Shown here one piece after another: positions 6,272 through 6,812 of a DNA stretch of 6,812 nucleotides. The DNA is taken from the NCBI GenBank assembly GCA_002508315.1, contig DAHE01000001.1:1-6812 (forward strand). The letters are read 5' to 3'. Position 1 is the stretch's first letter. Every line of letters begins with the position of its first letter. The position numbers were made by a program, and so were the translations under genes. The notes beneath the pieces are model-generated. The model was given only the letters and a program-made list of their open reading frames with translations, was not told the origin of the DNA and did no database searches. The DNA comes from Thermocladium sp. UBA166. GTDB taxonomy: Archaea > Thermoproteota > Thermoprotei > Thermoproteales > Thermocladiaceae.

Positions 6272-6288
6272 TCCGGTTAACCACGGCT

Positions 6289-6812
6289 ATGCCGGGAGTA
6301 TCCAAGTCCATGGATGCGTTTAGGGAGTCCCCCACCAGGAGGATAGATGCCATAAGGGAGCGGCTCAGGCGGGAGCGGCGGGACGTCATAGTGCTCTCAG
6401 CCGGTCAACCCAGCGTGCCGCCGCCCAGGGATGTGCGCATGGCGTTGGGCGAGGAGCTTTTGGGGGATGACATGGAGTTATTCGCTTACACGCCCAGCCA
6501 GGGAAGGAGGGAGCTTCGGGAGGCCATATCGGATGACTTGAGGCGGACGGGGGGCGTGGAGGTGGACCCGGATGACTTGACCGTGACCGCTGGGGGCCAG
6601 GAGGCCATGTTCGCCGCGTTCATGACGATACTGGATCCCGGGGATGAGGTGATATTAATGGATCCAACCTACTTCGGCTATAAGCCTATACTGGAGTACT
6701 TCGGGGCCAGGATAGTCAGGGTGGGGCTTGACATGGATGATGGCTTCAAGCTGGACGTGGAGGCGTTGAAGGAGAAGGTGGGGCCCAGGACGAAGGCGGT
6801 GGTGCTGGTGAG
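6289..6812 (+). CDS. Class I/II PLP-dependent aminotransferase, N-terminal part
   Basis: The first 174 residues plus two bases of a gene cut by the right edge; the family is usually about 390-400 residues, so just under half is present. It belongs to fold-type I PLP aminotransferases (AspC/ArAT-like, class I/II). Seen: a basic N-terminal helix, S37-A-G-Q-P at the substrate-binding glycine loop, Y67-T-P-S-Q-G-R-R-E-L-R-E-A (the Y...G...LREA signature), T100-A-G-G-Q-E-A-M for phosphate binding of PLP, L115-D-P-G-D-E-V and D125-P-T-Y-F-G-Y, where the tyrosine usually stacks near the cofactor. The catalytic lysine and the N-P-T/G motif lie beyond the window, so substrate (aspartate, aromatic, branched-chain, 2-aminoadipate) cannot be told. 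The ATG at 6289 is the first in frame after a stop at 6256 and sits at the leaderless distance from its TATA box; M8 is a less likely start. It is divergent from the oxidase operon with its own promoter. Confidence 0.92.
   Translation, partial: MPGVSKSMDAFRESPTRRIDAIRERLRRERRDVIVLSAGQPSVPPPRDVRMALGEELLGDDMELFAYTPSQGRRELREAISDDLRRTGGVEVDPDDLTVTAGGQEAMFAAFMTILDPGDEVILMDPTYFGYKPILEYFGARIVRVGLDMDDGFKLDVEALKEKVGPRTKAVVLV

Larger units (their letters stand above)
6026..6288. other. AT-rich divergent intergenic region
   Basis: This 263-base gap separates cydA (leftward) from the aminotransferase gene (rightward) and carries a TATA element for each, about 200 bases apart. In between are a direct repeat ATTCGA (6183-6188 and 6196-6201), preceded by a similar AATTCAACG at 6161-6169, which might be regulator sites but are short. 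A 35-codon plus-strand frame (6120-6227) and a 17-codon minus-strand frame (6144-6091) are present; neither has support beyond being open. No tRNA or convincing small RNA was seen. Confidence 0.6.

Overview
The window looks like chromosomal DNA of a hyperthermophilic crenarchaeon, probably of the Thermoproteales (Caldivirga / Vulcanisaeta / Thermocladium group). This is inferred from four things: a CydA gene paired with a second CydA-like gene instead of CydB, an arrangement described only in Archaea; TATA boxes about 25 bases from start codons with no Shine-Dalgarno, i.e. leaderless transcripts; ATGA-type gene overlaps; and AGG/ATA-rich codon use in GC-rich genes separated by AT-rich gaps. 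The genus is not proven.

Layout. Five genes lie on the minus strand, read right to left. At 6025-3276 is a two-gene terminal oxidase operon: cydA (552 aa), then cydA' (364 aa), joined by a 4-base ATGA overlap. After a 92-base AT-rich gap with a promoter and a perfect 14-base palindrome comes a 442-aa protein. It has an N-terminal membrane anchor, a complete-looking MTA/SAH-nucleosidase-type domain, nine N-glycosylation sequons and a C-terminal extension of unknown function, so it is predicted to face outside the cell. A 97-base gap with its own TATA element leads to a zinc medium-chain dehydrogenase (331 aa) that closely resembles archaeal acryloyl-CoA reductase. One base after its stop a 239-aa integral membrane protein of unknown function begins. 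On the plus strand, across a 263-base AT-rich divergent promoter region, a class I/II PLP aminotransferase starts at 6289 and runs off the right edge.

How they work together. CydA and CydA' should form one membrane oxygen reductase. CydA keeps most active-site haem residues, while CydA' has lost the two active-site glutamates and is probably a structural partner. The nucleosidase, dehydrogenase/membrane-protein pair and aminotransferase have their own promoters, and nothing in the sequence ties them to the oxidase. The points most worth a second look are the altered quinol-site and haem-site residues in CydA, the surface-exposed nucleosidase with its extra domain, the palindrome and half-site repeats at its promoter, and the dehydrogenase start codon. 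No tRNA, rRNA, CRISPR array, insertion sequence or transposase was seen.
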